A DNA stretch of 64,000 bases from Dasypus novemcinctus (lineage: Eukaryota; Chordata; Mammalia; Cingulata; Dasypodidae): NCBI RefSeq assembly GCF_030445035.2, contig NC_080678.1, forward strand, positions 116,689,947 to 116,753,946, given 5' to 3'. This document shows positions 21,441 to 32,999 of the stretch, in pieces. Every line of letters starts with the position of its first letter. The stretch's first letter is position 1. The notes below the pieces were generated by a model. It searched no databases. It was not told the origin of the DNA and was given only the letters and a program-made list of their open reading frames with translations. The position numbers and the translations under genes are program-made.

Positions 21441-24134
21441 CTATATCATCTGATAAAACTACAGCTACTCTGGCTTTTTTTTTTTTTTTTTTTTTTTAGT
21501 TATTGCATGTGTGGAATATCTTTTTTCAGTCTATCACTTTAAGTCTATTGGTACCCTTGGGTCTAAGGTGAGTCTCTTGGAGACAGCATATAGATGGCTC
21601 AAATTTTCTTACCCATTCTGCCAGTCTGTGTCTTTGATTGGGGAGTTTAGTCCATTAACATTCAATGCTATTAATGCAAAGGAAGTTCTTATTTCATCCA
21701 TTTTTGCCTTTGGGTTTTATCGGTCATATTTTATTTTCACCACTCTTTTGACAATTTTAGTTACTTTTACTGATATAACCTTCATTTCTAGACTCTCTCC
21801 CAAGCCTGTCTCTACTGTATCTTCTTTTCAGACTGTAACACACCCTTTAGTATTTCCTGCAAGGCTGGTCTCTGTTGTAAACTCTCAGTTTCTGTTTAGC
21901 TGTGAATATTCTAAACTTACCTTCATTTTGAAAGACAATCTTGCCAGATACAAGATTCTTGGCTGGAAGTTTTCTCTTAAATATATCATACCACTGTCTT
22001 CTTGCCTCCATGGTTTCTGGTGAGAAATCAGCACTTAATCTTATTGGCTATCCCTTATATGTTATGCATTGCTTTTCTCTTGCTGTTCTCAGAATTCTTT
22101 GTCTTTGGCATTTGACATTCTGATGAGTATGTGTCTTGGAGTTGGTCTATTTGGATTTTTTCAGATGGGAGTATGTTGTGCTTCTTGGACATGGATATCT
22201 ATGTCCTTCAATAGTGTTGGGAAATTTTCTACCATTATTTCTTAAAAAATATTCTTTCTAAAAAACAAAATAAAGTGCTTTGGGAATTGAAAAATAAAAT
22301 AATCACTTGTTAAAAATATATATATTCCTCCTGCCCCTTTTTCCCTTCTCTTCTCCTTTTGGGATACCCATGACATGTATGTTTGCATGTCTCTTGCTGT
22401 TGTTTAGTCCTCTGAGACCTCATTCAATTTTTTTTCATGCTTTTCTTCACCTGTTCTTTTGTATGTTTGCTTTTGGAGTCCATTTCTTCAACCTCACCCA
22501 TCTTTTCTCCTGCCTCCTCAGAGCTGCTGTTATGATTCCAGTGTATTTTTAATTTCATTTATTGTACATTTTATTCCCATATGATCTGATATTTTTCTGT
22601 GTATGCTTTCAAATTATTTTTTGTGCTCATCCAATGTCTTAATAACCTTAGTCTCTTTAGCATCTCATTGAATTTGTTAAGGAGATTTGTTTGAACATCT
22701 TTGATTAGTTGTCTCAACTCCTTAATGTCATCTGGAAGTTAATCTTGTTCCTTTAACTGGGCCATATCTTCTTGTTTCTTGTTCTCAATTGTAATTTTTT
22801 GTTGATGTCTTGGCATCTGGCTTACTAGATGTCTTTATTCTGGGTGCAGTTCCTCTCTTTAATTTAGGGCTTTCTTTCCCTTTCTCCCTTGCTGGTTGTG
22901 TAGTAGGAGCCAAGGATGTAATTGATGCTGTAAGTTGTGGAGGTTCAAGCTGCCCTCATTTCCCCAGGGAACAGACGAAGCTTCTCCCAAGTTTCATCTT
23001 TGCCAGGGGTAGGGACAGAGCCACAGCTGTATGTAATAATCCAAGTTGTACAGGCCTAGTTGTAGTTGCCCAGAGAAAGTGAGGAAGTTACACACCCTTG
23101 GCAGGGATGGAGCTACAGATGTGAGCAGCGATCTATTCAGTCTGTACCAGCTGAGTGTACCTGCAGTTACCTGAATAGGCTGGTGTGGAACTGCCAGCCT
23201 CCTCCCTGCCAGAGGCGGGGCTGAAGCCTAGGCTGGGGCTGCAGGCCAATCTGGGTGAAAGAAACCGGTCCCTACCATCACTGTGGTTTTCGGTTAGCCT
23301 GGCTTCCCCTCATGCTGGGGGCAGAGTCAAAATGGAGGCTACTGGCCTCTTTCTGACTTGGACAGGCTCAAACTTTAGCTGTTCCTAGGGTTATACTTTA
23401 GCTAGCTGGACTGACTCATCAGTAGCTGAAGTCGGTGGCCAACCTTCTCTTCCTCCCATTTTTGGGAAATGGAGCTTTCAGTTCGAGCCACAGAACAGCT
23501 CCTGGGGCTGCTTGCACCACCAGAGTAGGATGATCACTGGCCTCCATGGTGTGGTCTGTATTTTCCCAGAGAGGCTGGCGCAGGTCCCCCCAGCTTCCTC
23601 CCTGTCAGAGGTGGGGCTGGGACTTATGCTAGAGCTGCAATTTGATCTGGATGAGAAGAAGCCAGTCCCCACTGTGATTTTCAGTCAGCCCCGCTTCCCC
23701 TCATGCTGGGAGCAGAGTTAAGATGGCAGCTACCTGCCTCTTTCTGACTTGGAAAGGTTTAAACTTTAGCTGTTCTCAGGATTATACTTTAGCCCAACAA
23801 ATTTACTAGTCAGTAGCTGAAGTTGGTGCCCAGTTGTCTCTTCCTCCCTCATTCTGGGGAGGTGGAGTTTCCAATTCCAGTCATGGAGCAGCTCCCAAGG
23901 CAGCTTGTGCCTCCAGTGGAGGATGGGCACCAGCCTCCAGCGCATGGAGCCTCTACTCATGAGTCTTCTCTGCAGGTGGGCAGTCTCCTCCTTCCATTCT
24001 TTCAAGGACATTGCAGGATGCTCTTCTGGTCTCTTGGAGCCCCCAAACAGGTGCTTTAGATAGCTCTGGGTGATTACTAACTGCCCTGTAGCTCAAACTA
24101 ACTCTAGGATCTCCTTACTCTGCTATCTGCTAGG
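21441..24134 (-). mobile_element. Second L1, antisense: ORF2 start, ORF1 and 5' UTR
   Basis: 21441-22240 repeats the same L1 region found at about 19700-20450, so this is a separate copy abutting the first. ORF1-like sequence covers about 22320-22800 and a GC-richer 5' UTR runs to about 24130. A 22-bp T-run at 21478-21499 lies within the ORF2 start. Confidence 0.7.
23195..23990 (-). repeat. Tandem L1 5' UTR monomers, period 396 bp
   Basis: Two consecutive units are clearly alike. The CAGCCTCCTCCCTGCCAGAGG block at 23195 recurs at 23591, and the following ACTTTAGCTGTTC and TCAGTAGCTGAAG blocks recur with the same spacing. The second unit is followed by a partial third. This recalls the monomer-type promoters of rodent L1s. 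Confidence 0.65.
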
Positions 24135-24142
24135 TGTCTTTT

Positions 24143-24538
24143 TTAAAAATTTCTCTGCCCTTGCCCCCTGCCCTGTTGTCTGGTCTCCAAGTCCATTCAC
24201 TGTGTGTTCTGTGTCTGCTTGCATTCTTGGCAGCAATGGAAATCTGTGTCTCTTTTTGGTGTGTCATCTTGCTGTGTCAGCTCGCCGTGTGTGCCTCGCC
24301 ACTCCTGGATGGGCTGGGCTTTTTTCCCACTGGGCGGCTCTCCTTGCAGGGTGCACTCCCTGCGGGTGGAGCTCCCCTACACAGGGGCATCTCTGCATGG
24401 CATGGCACTCTTGTGCACAGCAACACTGCACATGGGCCAGCTCACTTCACGGGTCAGGAGGCCCTGGGTTCGAACCCTGGACCTCCTATATGGTAGGTGG
24501 ATGCTCTATCAGGTGAGTCACATCCACTTCCCACTGGT
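24143..24538 (-). mobile_element. DAS-type SINE, antisense
   Basis: T-rich end on the left and tRNA-like head on the right (B box near 24468-24480). Target duplication TGTCTTTT lies at 24135-24142 and 24539-24546, part of a longer imperfect match. Confidence 0.85.
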
Positions 24539-24546
24539 TGTCTTTT

Positions 24547-26391
24547 AAGACTCATGTTTAGGTTGCCTTTCACTGCTATTCAATCTGTAACAGGCAAACC
24601 CAAAATCTGATTTTCAACTTCCAAGGCACTAGCAGACTGACAAAGTTAAACACAGATTTAAAAGTTAATAGCAAAGTTAAGCACAGATGGGAACATAATA
24701 GAGAATTCTACACTTACTACGCTTACAGAAAGACCTGCCTTTAGAATCACCTAAACACAAAGCTTCCAGTGTCTGTCCACGGCAAAAATCTCATGCAGGA
24801 CCCTCCAGCTTTGTTCCTCCAAGAAAATCCCTGGGTAGTCACTAAGTATGGAGTTAAGGGGTCCCAAGAAGCCCTTCCCCTGACCAAACATGAATTGGGG
24901 ATGTTCTGGGGGCTGCATTCCATTAGTTACTTTCCACAAGTGGTAAAGCCCTGCTAGGCCTTTTCACTGGAGGTATTCGAGTGTTACAAGGGAATAGGCA
25001 GGGAGCTAGGAGAGCCAGGGTAATCTAAATCATGGCCCAGAGGTCGGGGAGGTTTAATACACGGCCTAGATCTTAACTCCCCCTTCACTCCCCTCATAAG
25101 GCACAACCAAGTTTAGAGAGGTCCAGAGTACAGGCCAGGACCAAGTAATTGGCTCCCATGTTGACTTAAGAAATTAACGATCTCACCTGTGACATCAAGG
25201 GTCACCTGGGGCTACTCTGGTTGATGGTTCACGTGTGGCTTCAGGCCCCTTCTGTCCTCCCCTGGGCAAGGCCCCAGTGGTCTGGGTGGTGAGATAGCTT
25301 GGGTCCAGGTTCCTGCTGACAGGGAGCCTAGATTCAGGTAACCCTAGGGTGACCGGTGCCTTTAATGGTAGCAGTTAAAAGGTGAGCCTGTCCCAGACCA
25401 TGTGCCTGTCACTCCTCACCTTCTCAGTCTTGGTGACATGGTCTCGATCATTGAAAACTGAGAAAGCTCCTTCTAAAAGAGAGTCAGTGGAAGTTTGGGG
25501 GCCCAGGGAAAGTTTCTGTAGCTGTGGATATCAGATGCAGAGTGGCTGGGTTGCCAGGTTCTGCCTCTGCGTAATTGCCTGGAGCTTATTGAAATTGACC
25601 TGACATTCCAGTTTGGTAGAGCATCTCCTCACCGCTTTAAGGAGACATGGCCACATGGTCCTGGCCCTCAGATCTCTCTGTCCTTCCCTTCTCTCTTACA
25701 CAGGTTTAAGGGTTGTATACAGAGCCCACTCTTGGCCATACTATGGCCTCATGGTATGGCAGAAAAAGATTAGCCTCTTTCTTTTCAGACCACCATTAGG
25801 CAGGTTATCCTAATTAGAAGGCACCCTTTATCCTAAGGGAGGATGAACAATCCATCAGTCTGGGTGGCATTCCACAGCTAGACCTGGTTGACCAGATTGC
25901 TCACTGAGCCAGGGTCCTGGGGTACCAGAACACGCTCTTGTCCCTAATTCCAGGGACTGGGCATCCCCAGAGCCTTAGACGGAGACCTCTGGGTCCGGTC
26001 CCCGTCCTTGACTTCCAAATTGGGCTTTCCTGCTAGGAAAGGGCCTGGCTAGGACTTTCTTTTGTCTGCTTCGCAGAGGTCTTGGGAAATAACAGTGAGT
26101 AAACTCATCTCATGACCAGGCCCAGGAACCAAGTTGCACGGTTAAACCTGACATTAAAGGCAAGTTCAAAATCAGAGACTGTTCTGTGGCTTACAGGCCA
26201 ACAGCCTCAGTGCCCTCCCTGGAGGAAATAGATTCAGAGAACTTCAGGGCTTCCTGGGGGCTAAGGAGCAAACTTCTCGGCCCAGGGTGAGAATCTCTGG
26301 GCCTCGCTAATAAAACAAAAGAGGGCACAGACAGAATTTAATTAGAACTCATCAGACTCTGCAGGGGTCAGGGAGTGCCACTTAGCTCTGT
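24547..26391 (-). mobile_element. ERV internal remnant (tRNA-Arg-type ERV), leader/gag side
   Basis: Shares blocks with 52000-54250, for example the AAACACAGATTTAAAAGTTA block at 24651 and 52048 and the CTTTAAGGAGACATGG block near 25635 and 52282. It is joined through a PBS to the LTR at 26415. No intact gag or pol frame is recognisable. Confidence 0.55.
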
Positions 26392-26409
26392 CTCCTGGCT
26401 GGCTCACCA
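26392..26409 (-). other. Primer binding site, tRNA-Arg type
   Basis: The - strand reads TGGTGAGCCAGCCAGGAG, one mismatch from the complement of the tRNA-Arg 3' end including CCA. It is five bases from the LTR boundary at 26415. Confidence 0.75.
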
Positions 26410-26414
26410 CATAA

Positions 26415-26954
26415 TGTTACCAGATGGCTCTGGATTCTGGGCTTCTAGGTTCTTGGCTTAAGTTGCATAAAAGAATTTAAGAACACGCCATAAGGTAGGC
26501 AAGGGAGTAAAGAGTTTATTAAGAAACAAGAAGATGAGAAAAGTGCATGGTCTGAGGCATGGATGAGTTCCGCATATGGGCCCAGGTCAGGGTTTTTAAA
26601 GTCTCTCTTCCTCCTCTTTCATAACGCTGGGATGGGACCCCTACTGTTTGCTGTTTTGATTGGTTTTCCCACCTGTCAGTTTATCAGGGGCCAATGGTGA
26701 GGCCTTTTGAGGGTATCCGGGGCTTCCCTTGACCCCAAATGGTATTCTTGTTCCAAATGAGATTTTCATTCCAAATGAGATTCTTATGGCCAGAGTCTTG
26801 CAAGATCTCTCAGGAGGTTTCCAGGCAGTCTCCTGGCCGAGTGGTCTCCTGGCCATTTGGTCTGCTGGCCGAGTGGTCTCCTGGCCGTGTTCCCTGCCGG
26901 CCGTGTGCTCTGCCCGGCCAGCCAGTTTTCCCCTTTCACTATACTAACCTGTCA
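26415..26954 (-). repeat. LTR of the tRNA-Arg-type ERV, copy 1 (540 bp)
   Basis: Starts TGACAGG and ends GGTAACA on the - strand. Similar LTRs lie at 45707-46224 and 54275-54860. AATAAA occurs on the - strand near 26515-26522. The U3 side holds a short tandem array based on GGTCTCCTGGCCGAGT (26830-26920) that the other two LTRs lack. Confidence 0.78.
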
Positions 26955-26959
26955 AGACC

Positions 26960-27225
26960 ACCGTGCTGGAGAGGCCACAGGGAGGTGCTCACCACTCACC
27001 ACCAAGGCACCAGGAGTGTGAGTGAGGCCCCCTTGGCCCCCTAGACCAAGCCCAGTGCCCCCGAATAAACCAGTGGCCTCAGTCCCACCACATGGGACAA
27101 AAATAGCCCCACCAAGGCCAGCCCAAATCCTGACCTGTAGAACCACTGGGATCTAATAGAACGTTTTTTGCTTTAAGCCACTAGGGTTGGAGTAGTTTGT
27201 AGCAATAGCAACTGGACTCTTCTGC
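26960..27225 (+). repeat. Possible MLT1-type LTR remnant
   Basis: The end region (27170-27220) has a TTTAAGCCACTAGGGTTGG...GCAATAGCAACTGG arrangement typical of MaLR LTR 3' ends; the rest is diverged. Confidence 0.45.
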
Positions 27226-28084
27226 TGTGTGACACGTGTGGTCCAGAACGCTGGCAGGAGGGGGTCAGTCTGATGATGGAGTTCTGGCCACTTCTTAATA
27301 AAGTCTTTCATTCACCTTTGGCAGTTGTGAGTAAAAACACACAAAGTTTTTAAATGGAGTATTCATGATTGATTTTTATTTATAAGGAATCTCTGGCAAA
27401 AATTAAGTGATTCAGATATATATTCAAAACTTTATTTTGTTTTTAGAAATGCTCTTAGAAAAATTAAGATTAGGGAATCAAATATAGGCCTACCTGCCTT
27501 TCACTTTCATTCATATCTTCCCCAAAAGACTTAATCAAAATAAATTGTTGAATTTGCAAAATTTACTCCCAGAAAGTTATAGTCTCTCTCAGGAGCTTTC
27601 CTTGTGCTGCAGGGCTTGGTGGCAGCATTTCACAGCAGTTAGAATTGGATGTGGAGACAGTTCCCAGTTCAAATGTGCCTTTGACCCTCATCAGTGATGG
27701 CACCTGAGGAAGGGCCTCCCTTCTCTAGCCTCAGTTTCCCTCACGCAGGGAATGCCTGCTGCCAGCACCCCCCTCCCCGGCCTTGCTGGGCTTTCCTCAA
27801 GCATGTGCACCCCCGGCGGAGCCTCAGCCCTGTCACTGGGGCCGCTCCCTGAGTCAGGGGTGGGTCTGCCAGCCAAACGGGGTGCATCTTGGGTCGCCTT
27901 CTGAGGAACCCTCTCCGGAATCCCAAACTTGGCTCTCCCCAGCAACATGGGTGACCAGAGCACACAAGTTGAGAACTGCTGCCTGAACACGGGCCCACAG
28001 CCCCCAAACCACCATGCTGCAGAATTCTCCCCCGAGCAAGGTGTGCCCGGGGAGAAGCCAGGAGGCCCTGCTCCTGGGTGGGAT
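27226..28084. other. Unique intergenic stretch
   Basis: AT-rich then GC-rich sequence with no recognisable exon or repeat. Confidence 0.5.
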
Positions 28085-28590
28085 GGGAATGCACCCTGCT
28101 CCTGCCAGGAGGCCCCGAGCCACCCTGCTCCTGCCAGGAGGCCCCCGAGCCCACCCTGCTCCTGCCAGGAGGACCCCAAGCCCACCCTGCTCCTGCCAGG
28201 AGGACCCCGAGCCCATCCTGCTCCTGCCAGGAGGAACACGCCCTGCTCCAGCCAGGGGAGGCCCCGAGCCACCCTGCACCTGCCAGGAGGCCCCAAGCCA
28301 CCCTGCTCCTGCCAGGAGGACCCCGAGCCCACCCTGCTCCTGCCAGGAGGAACGCGCCCTGCTCCAGCCAGGGGAGGCCCCGAGCCACCCTGCACCTGCC
28401 AGGAGGACCCCGAGCCCACCCTGCTCCTGCCAGGAGGAATGCACCCTGCTCCTGCCAGGAGGCCCCAAGCCACCCTGCTCCTGCCAGGAGGCCCCGAGCC
28501 CACCCTGCTCCTGCCAGGAGGGCCCTGAGCCCACCCTACACCTGCCAGGAGGCCCCAAGCCCACCCTGCTCCTGTCAGGAGGACCCCGAG
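28085..28590. repeat. GC-rich minisatellite, 28-33 bp units in a 116-bp higher-order repeat
   Basis: About seventeen units of CCCTGCTCCTGCCAGGAGG plus a variable GCCCCGAGCCA spacer. A composite block starting AAC(A/G)CGCCCTGCTCCAGCC recurs 116 bp apart (28235 and 28351). The array makes long spurious frames on both strands. Confidence 0.9.
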
Positions 28591-28599
28591 CCCGCCCTG

Positions 28600-30285
28600 C
28601 GGCTGAGGGGAGTGAGCACAGGAGTACGGGGGTGACCTTCACTGTCACAGGCAGCAGCGTCAGCAGCTGCCTCGTTTTGTTCTTTGGGGTTCAGTGGGGA
28701 GGTGCCCGGGCCATGCCTGGGTGCTACGTTTTGTTTTAGAAACTGCTCCTTTGCCTCTGTGCCCGTGGTCCCAGCTGGGGAGTGGGGAAGGCAAGGAGAG
28801 GACCCCGGGCCTTTGGAGGGGCCGGTGGTCTGCCAAAGCCTCTGCAGGGACCCTGAGGGCCCCTGTGCTGTGGGAGCGCGGAGGCCACAGCCGGAGGCTT
28901 GCTGTAAGAACCTGCAAAGAGGTGTCAATACTTCAAGAAAACACTTGCCGAGCTAGTGATAGAAAACTAGTACCTAAGACACATTCAGACGTATAAGAGG
29001 TGTCAACTTTAACTGTTAAGTTTAATGTTGATATGCATATTACAAGAATCATACCAACTTATTCAACTGTGTCATAGTTTTACTATCCTTCCTGTGATTT
29101 TATCTAAGTATCCTTTAAATTTTTATTTATAGCATCGCTTATTAGATACTGAATATACCAGTGAATATATTTCAGTTATACTTAAAATTTTAAATATAGT
29201 GTCTTTAACTTAAAGCTTGTTTTTTTTTAAAGTAAAAGATGTTACTGCCCTGTGGTAGGAAAACTATTAAGGATTAGGCTTCCAGGGTTACACGTTCTTA
29301 TCTTTCAAGTATTCTTTTTTGTATGGTACATTCTTCATCTGATTCTCCAAATAAATTAGCCCACTCCCGACACCTGGATCATTCTTGCTGGAGATGGTTC
29401 AATTCCAAAGAAGCATTTTAAAAATCAAGGTGCATGAACCCTGCTGTTAAATATGTCTGACAGTGTCACCTATTGATGGGTTGTTTTTCCATTTGGCTTA
29501 TTGAGGCTGAATATCGTGTCAAGTCCTGTGTCCTAAAGGATGGGACAAAGCCACAAGACCGTGTGGTGCTTACGTAGGGGTTAAACAAAAATGCTCCCGT
29601 TGAAGAAACAGCAAATAAGCTAAACTTGACATGATTTTATGGCAAATTTCCAGGAGTCACCTAAAGGTATGAGAAGCATAATGGGAATAAACATGTGGGC
29701 AGTAGAGTTCTACAAGGGGCGAACTGCACAGTTTTAGTGTTGATGCCTTCCCCGGCTGCTCACGGCTCATGGAAACGCACTTCCTGCAGCAGCCTCCCAG
29801 AGCCGGTACCGTGAAGAGCGGCTTTGTTTGGGTGTGCGCTGCCAGCTTTCTACGCTCCAACCTCCAGCTGCTTCTCAACATGAAGAAAGGAAAAAGTTGA
29901 GAACAGAAAAACAAAAACAAAGCCTCATTTTTAGGAACTGGCCCCAAGGTTGCCATGGATTCCGGCGAGCGGCTGCGTGCAGCTGGGACCCCCGCGGCTG
30001 CTGCCGGTGGCCTGGCCTGCTCCCGGCGCTGGGATGGCTCTTAACAACCAACGGCATTCATGGGATCCGAGGGGTGCAAAACCAGCACAGGCAGGGCTCC
30101 TGGGTTTCGAGCATCCGAACTAGCCCATGGGTTTGTTCTGCATTTTGGGGCCCTGCTGGTCTGGCTCAGAAAGCAGTATCTGTACCTCTGTTATGAGCTG
30201 TGCTTTGCTTCACCTTATCTGCCTCACGTGCCAGGAGTTCGCCTGACAGGTCCAGGTTCTTTTGATAGGCAAGAGTAGTAATTTT
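28600..30285. other. Unique intergenic stretch
   Basis: GC-rich to about 28900, AT-rich to about 29650, then mixed. No coding exon with convincing splice sites and no clear repeat family seen. Confidence 0.45.
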
Positions 30286-30289
30286 ATAA

Positions 30290-30475
30290 TAATAATGACC
30301 ATTAATTGAGCGTGTCACCTATACCAGGCACTTTACTCTGTCCATGTGTACATGTTTGTGTTTAAAATGTCATTTACTCCTCCAACACCCCTCTTTTTCC
30401 AATGCTGAGAAAGGATGTCACTCGCTGCAGGTCTCTCCACAGAGGCAGAATTTGAACCCGGCTCCAAGGCTCCAG
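30290..30475 (+). repeat. MIR
   Basis: ATTAATTGAGCGTGTCACC...CCAGGCACTTTA, then TCATTTACTCCTCC and a degenerate GAATTTGAACCC end: the order and motifs of a mammalian-wide interspersed repeat. Confidence 0.75.
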
Positions 30476-30599
30476 AGCAGGGGTCCTTGCTGCCGGCTTC
30501 CTGCTGGCTGGGGCAGCATTTCTGAAATAGGAAGGACAATTGCTTCTCACTGCATTCTCCAACAGAAGCGCTTTGTCCTGCTCCACCCTGCGGTGAATG

Positions 30600-31200
30600 C
30601 CACCCACGTCCCACGCACAGAGGCCCCTCTCTCCTCAGGAATATCAGCCGCGGCCGGCGAGCCTCGTGAGCAGCGCGCGGTGGACACGCTGCCCTGGGCG
30701 CGGGGAGCTGCGCCTGTGCCTGGACCTTGCTCCTGGAAAAGCAGCAGAGCAGACGCCGTTCCCTGGTCGACTGCGCCAAGGCGGGCTGGGCGGGCGAGGG
30801 GTGGGCTGGAGGGGAAGGGGCGTCTCGGGGCAGGACGGGGACGCGTGCTGCATTTCCGAGGAGGCCCCTGTGCCCACCAGCCGGCCTGCCGCTATGCGGG
30901 CAGCACAGCCCCTTCCCCCTGGCTGAGGCCGAGCCTGGCTCCCAGGCCCGTCGGGGAGGACGGAGGCCACAAGGACTCGTTGGCGCGGCGCGGGTCCCTT
31001 CGGCCCTCCACCGTTTCCCCAGTTCCGCAGACTGAAATGCTGGGGGTTCTCCACAATGCGGTGCCGGCCAGCCAGGGCCGGCGCGAGGCCACGCGGCTCC
31101 CTCAGCCTGTTAGTGTGCAGGACGCTGTCCTTCCAGGCCCCGGCTGCCCCTCGGAGGAGACGCCTGAAGGTCGATACCACGACCAGCTCCGCACGTCCCC
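30600..31200. promoter_or_regulatory. CpG-rich patch without an assigned gene
   Basis: About 600 bp with many CpGs and high G+C, flanked by MIR and AT-rich DNA. No TATA box or convincing first exon was found. Confidence 0.4.
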
Positions 31201-31469
31201 TCCTGAGCTTTCAATTAATTGCTCACTTTTATACGTGGAATATTTGTATTGATGATGCCTCGTTATGTCAGTTTGGACATTTTACATATTTAAAACCTAA
31301 GTACTGATTCTAGGCATCAGTGCTACTGTTTTTCTCCATTTGTCTGTCTAAGTTTACTCTTTCTAGATATTATCTCTTTTACATAAAGTTTTATTTTTAA
31401 GTCATTTTAGTCTAACAAGGAGTTGCAAAAATTTACTAAACCTATTTGTATTTCTTTTTAGTCAGTGCA

Positions 31470-31620
31470 TCAGTCTGGCTCTAATCAAGTGACAGAAACC
31501 ACCCAGTAATTTAAACGGGGAAAGTTTAATATAAAGGAGTGTTAAACTACGACAGCACCTGCCATGATATAAAGGAACACCCAGACGTGCCCGAGGCCTG
31601 GGTCTCACCTCCGGAGACCG
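31470..31620 (-). repeat. ERV-L-like LTR remnant, left copy
   Basis: CATCAGTCTGGCTCTAATCA, then GACAGAAACCACCCAGTAAT and GAAAGTTTAATATAAAGGA, which parallels 36982-37075. It may be the 3' LTR of the ERV-L-like remnant between them. The right-hand boundary is not clear. Confidence 0.4.
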
Positions 31621-31690
31621 CGCTGGTGCCGAGGCCAGGCTGGCCCCCGGCCACTGGGCAGGACAAGCCCTGCGGGCACCCGCGGGGTTG

Positions 31691-31709
31691 GGGTTAGGGT
31701 TAGGGTTAG
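31691..31709 (+). repeat. Short interstitial telomere-type repeat
   Basis: GGGTTAGGGTTAGGGTTAG, preceded by a degenerate GGGGTTG unit. Confidence 0.8.
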
Positions 31710-32999
31710 AGCAAGAGCCCTGCGCGCTGTCCTGGGCCGCCCCACTTCCACGTTTCTCGGAGGTGCCTCTGCAGGGAGCAGCCTCGGTGACCAGGACAAA
31801 GCGCAGCGGCCTCACCAGTCAGCGCTCCGCTTCCCGGCAGCCCGCCCAGCGCCTCGGGGCCCAGGGCGGCGTCCGGCTCGGGTGAGGAGTGCAGCATGAC
31901 AGGACGCAGGGCCCCCCCTGCCGTGGGGACTCCGTCCTCCCGCTGCCGCCTGCTCCTGCCACAGTGATGGCTGAGTTGTCAGCGTGCAGGCAGGGGTGGC
32001 ACATGTGGCTCTGCGTGATCCCCAGCACCCCTCCCGCGCGCTCCCCTCTGAGTCGGCATTTCATTTCTTAGCAGCGACACGGCCAGCCTTGATGGCTGTT
32101 TCTGAGCTCGTGGCTATAAGTGAGCTCAGACTCCTCTCCCAGGAAACCCGCAGAATAATCTGATCTGAGCGTGGTCTGACCACCTTCACGGTAACTTCAG
32201 CCTTAGGGACCAACATTGTCAAGGCTCGTTCTACGTGGCCACTGAGAGGGAGCTTCCGCCTGCTGGGAGACACTGACGCCCGGTCCTCGGTGTGTGCGCT
32301 GCCACGTGCCCCCGTCCGCATGTAGACACGTCCCCCAAAGGCCCCTCTTGCTTTGTGGCCAGTGCGCGTGAGCGTTGGGAGCGCCACGCTCTGCCCGCTG
32401 CCGTGGATGAGGATTCAGGCCACAGCCAGGCTCGGCTCCGCCGCCCGGTGAAGGTCTTTCCCACGGAAACCCTCTCCTGAAGGCTCTTCTGCTCTGCAAG
32501 CTGGGCGTGTCTGAGCCTCTTTGGTCTGAGGTACCCCCTCCGTTGGGCAGGAAGCTGTCACTTTACCCAGCTCTCTGCTTACCCTAAACACAGGGTGGAA
32601 TTCCAGATCCTTCACAATTCTCGGCACAACCTCTGGAGCACAGAGGATCAGGGCTGGTGATGGGGTGCACGTGGAGTTGGGGTGGCTTTGTGAGTGTGAG
32701 CCCTGAACTGCTCAGCTACCACACAAAGGCGGTGGGAAGCGCCTGCCGAGGCAGGTTGGGTGGACGCGCAGAAGAGGTTGGAGCCGCTCAGCAGGCTGGT
32801 TCTGGAGTGTGCAGGGTCCACGTCAAGAGGCACAGAGCAGGGCGTCTCCTGGGCCGGGCTGCAAGGTCTCTGGGCATATGGCCAGGGCAGGGCACCCCTG
32901 GGCATGCCCCTGGGTAAGTACTGAGGGAGAACTTTGAGGCAGGGGCAGGAAAGCCAACCACACTACCCCAGAACGAGGAAGCCTTGCTCCTCTAATACC

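Noticed and set aside
28085..28590. CRISPR-like array
   Set aside because: Units are contiguous degenerate minisatellite repeats without unique spacers of constant size, in a mammalian genome.
27691..28648. Long open frames (up to 270 codons) on both strands
   Set aside because: They arise from the GC minisatellite whose unit happens to lack stops in several frames; no domain, no splice context.
30344..31252. 302-codon + strand frame
   Set aside because: It begins in a MIR and runs through a CpG-rich patch; composition explains the openness.
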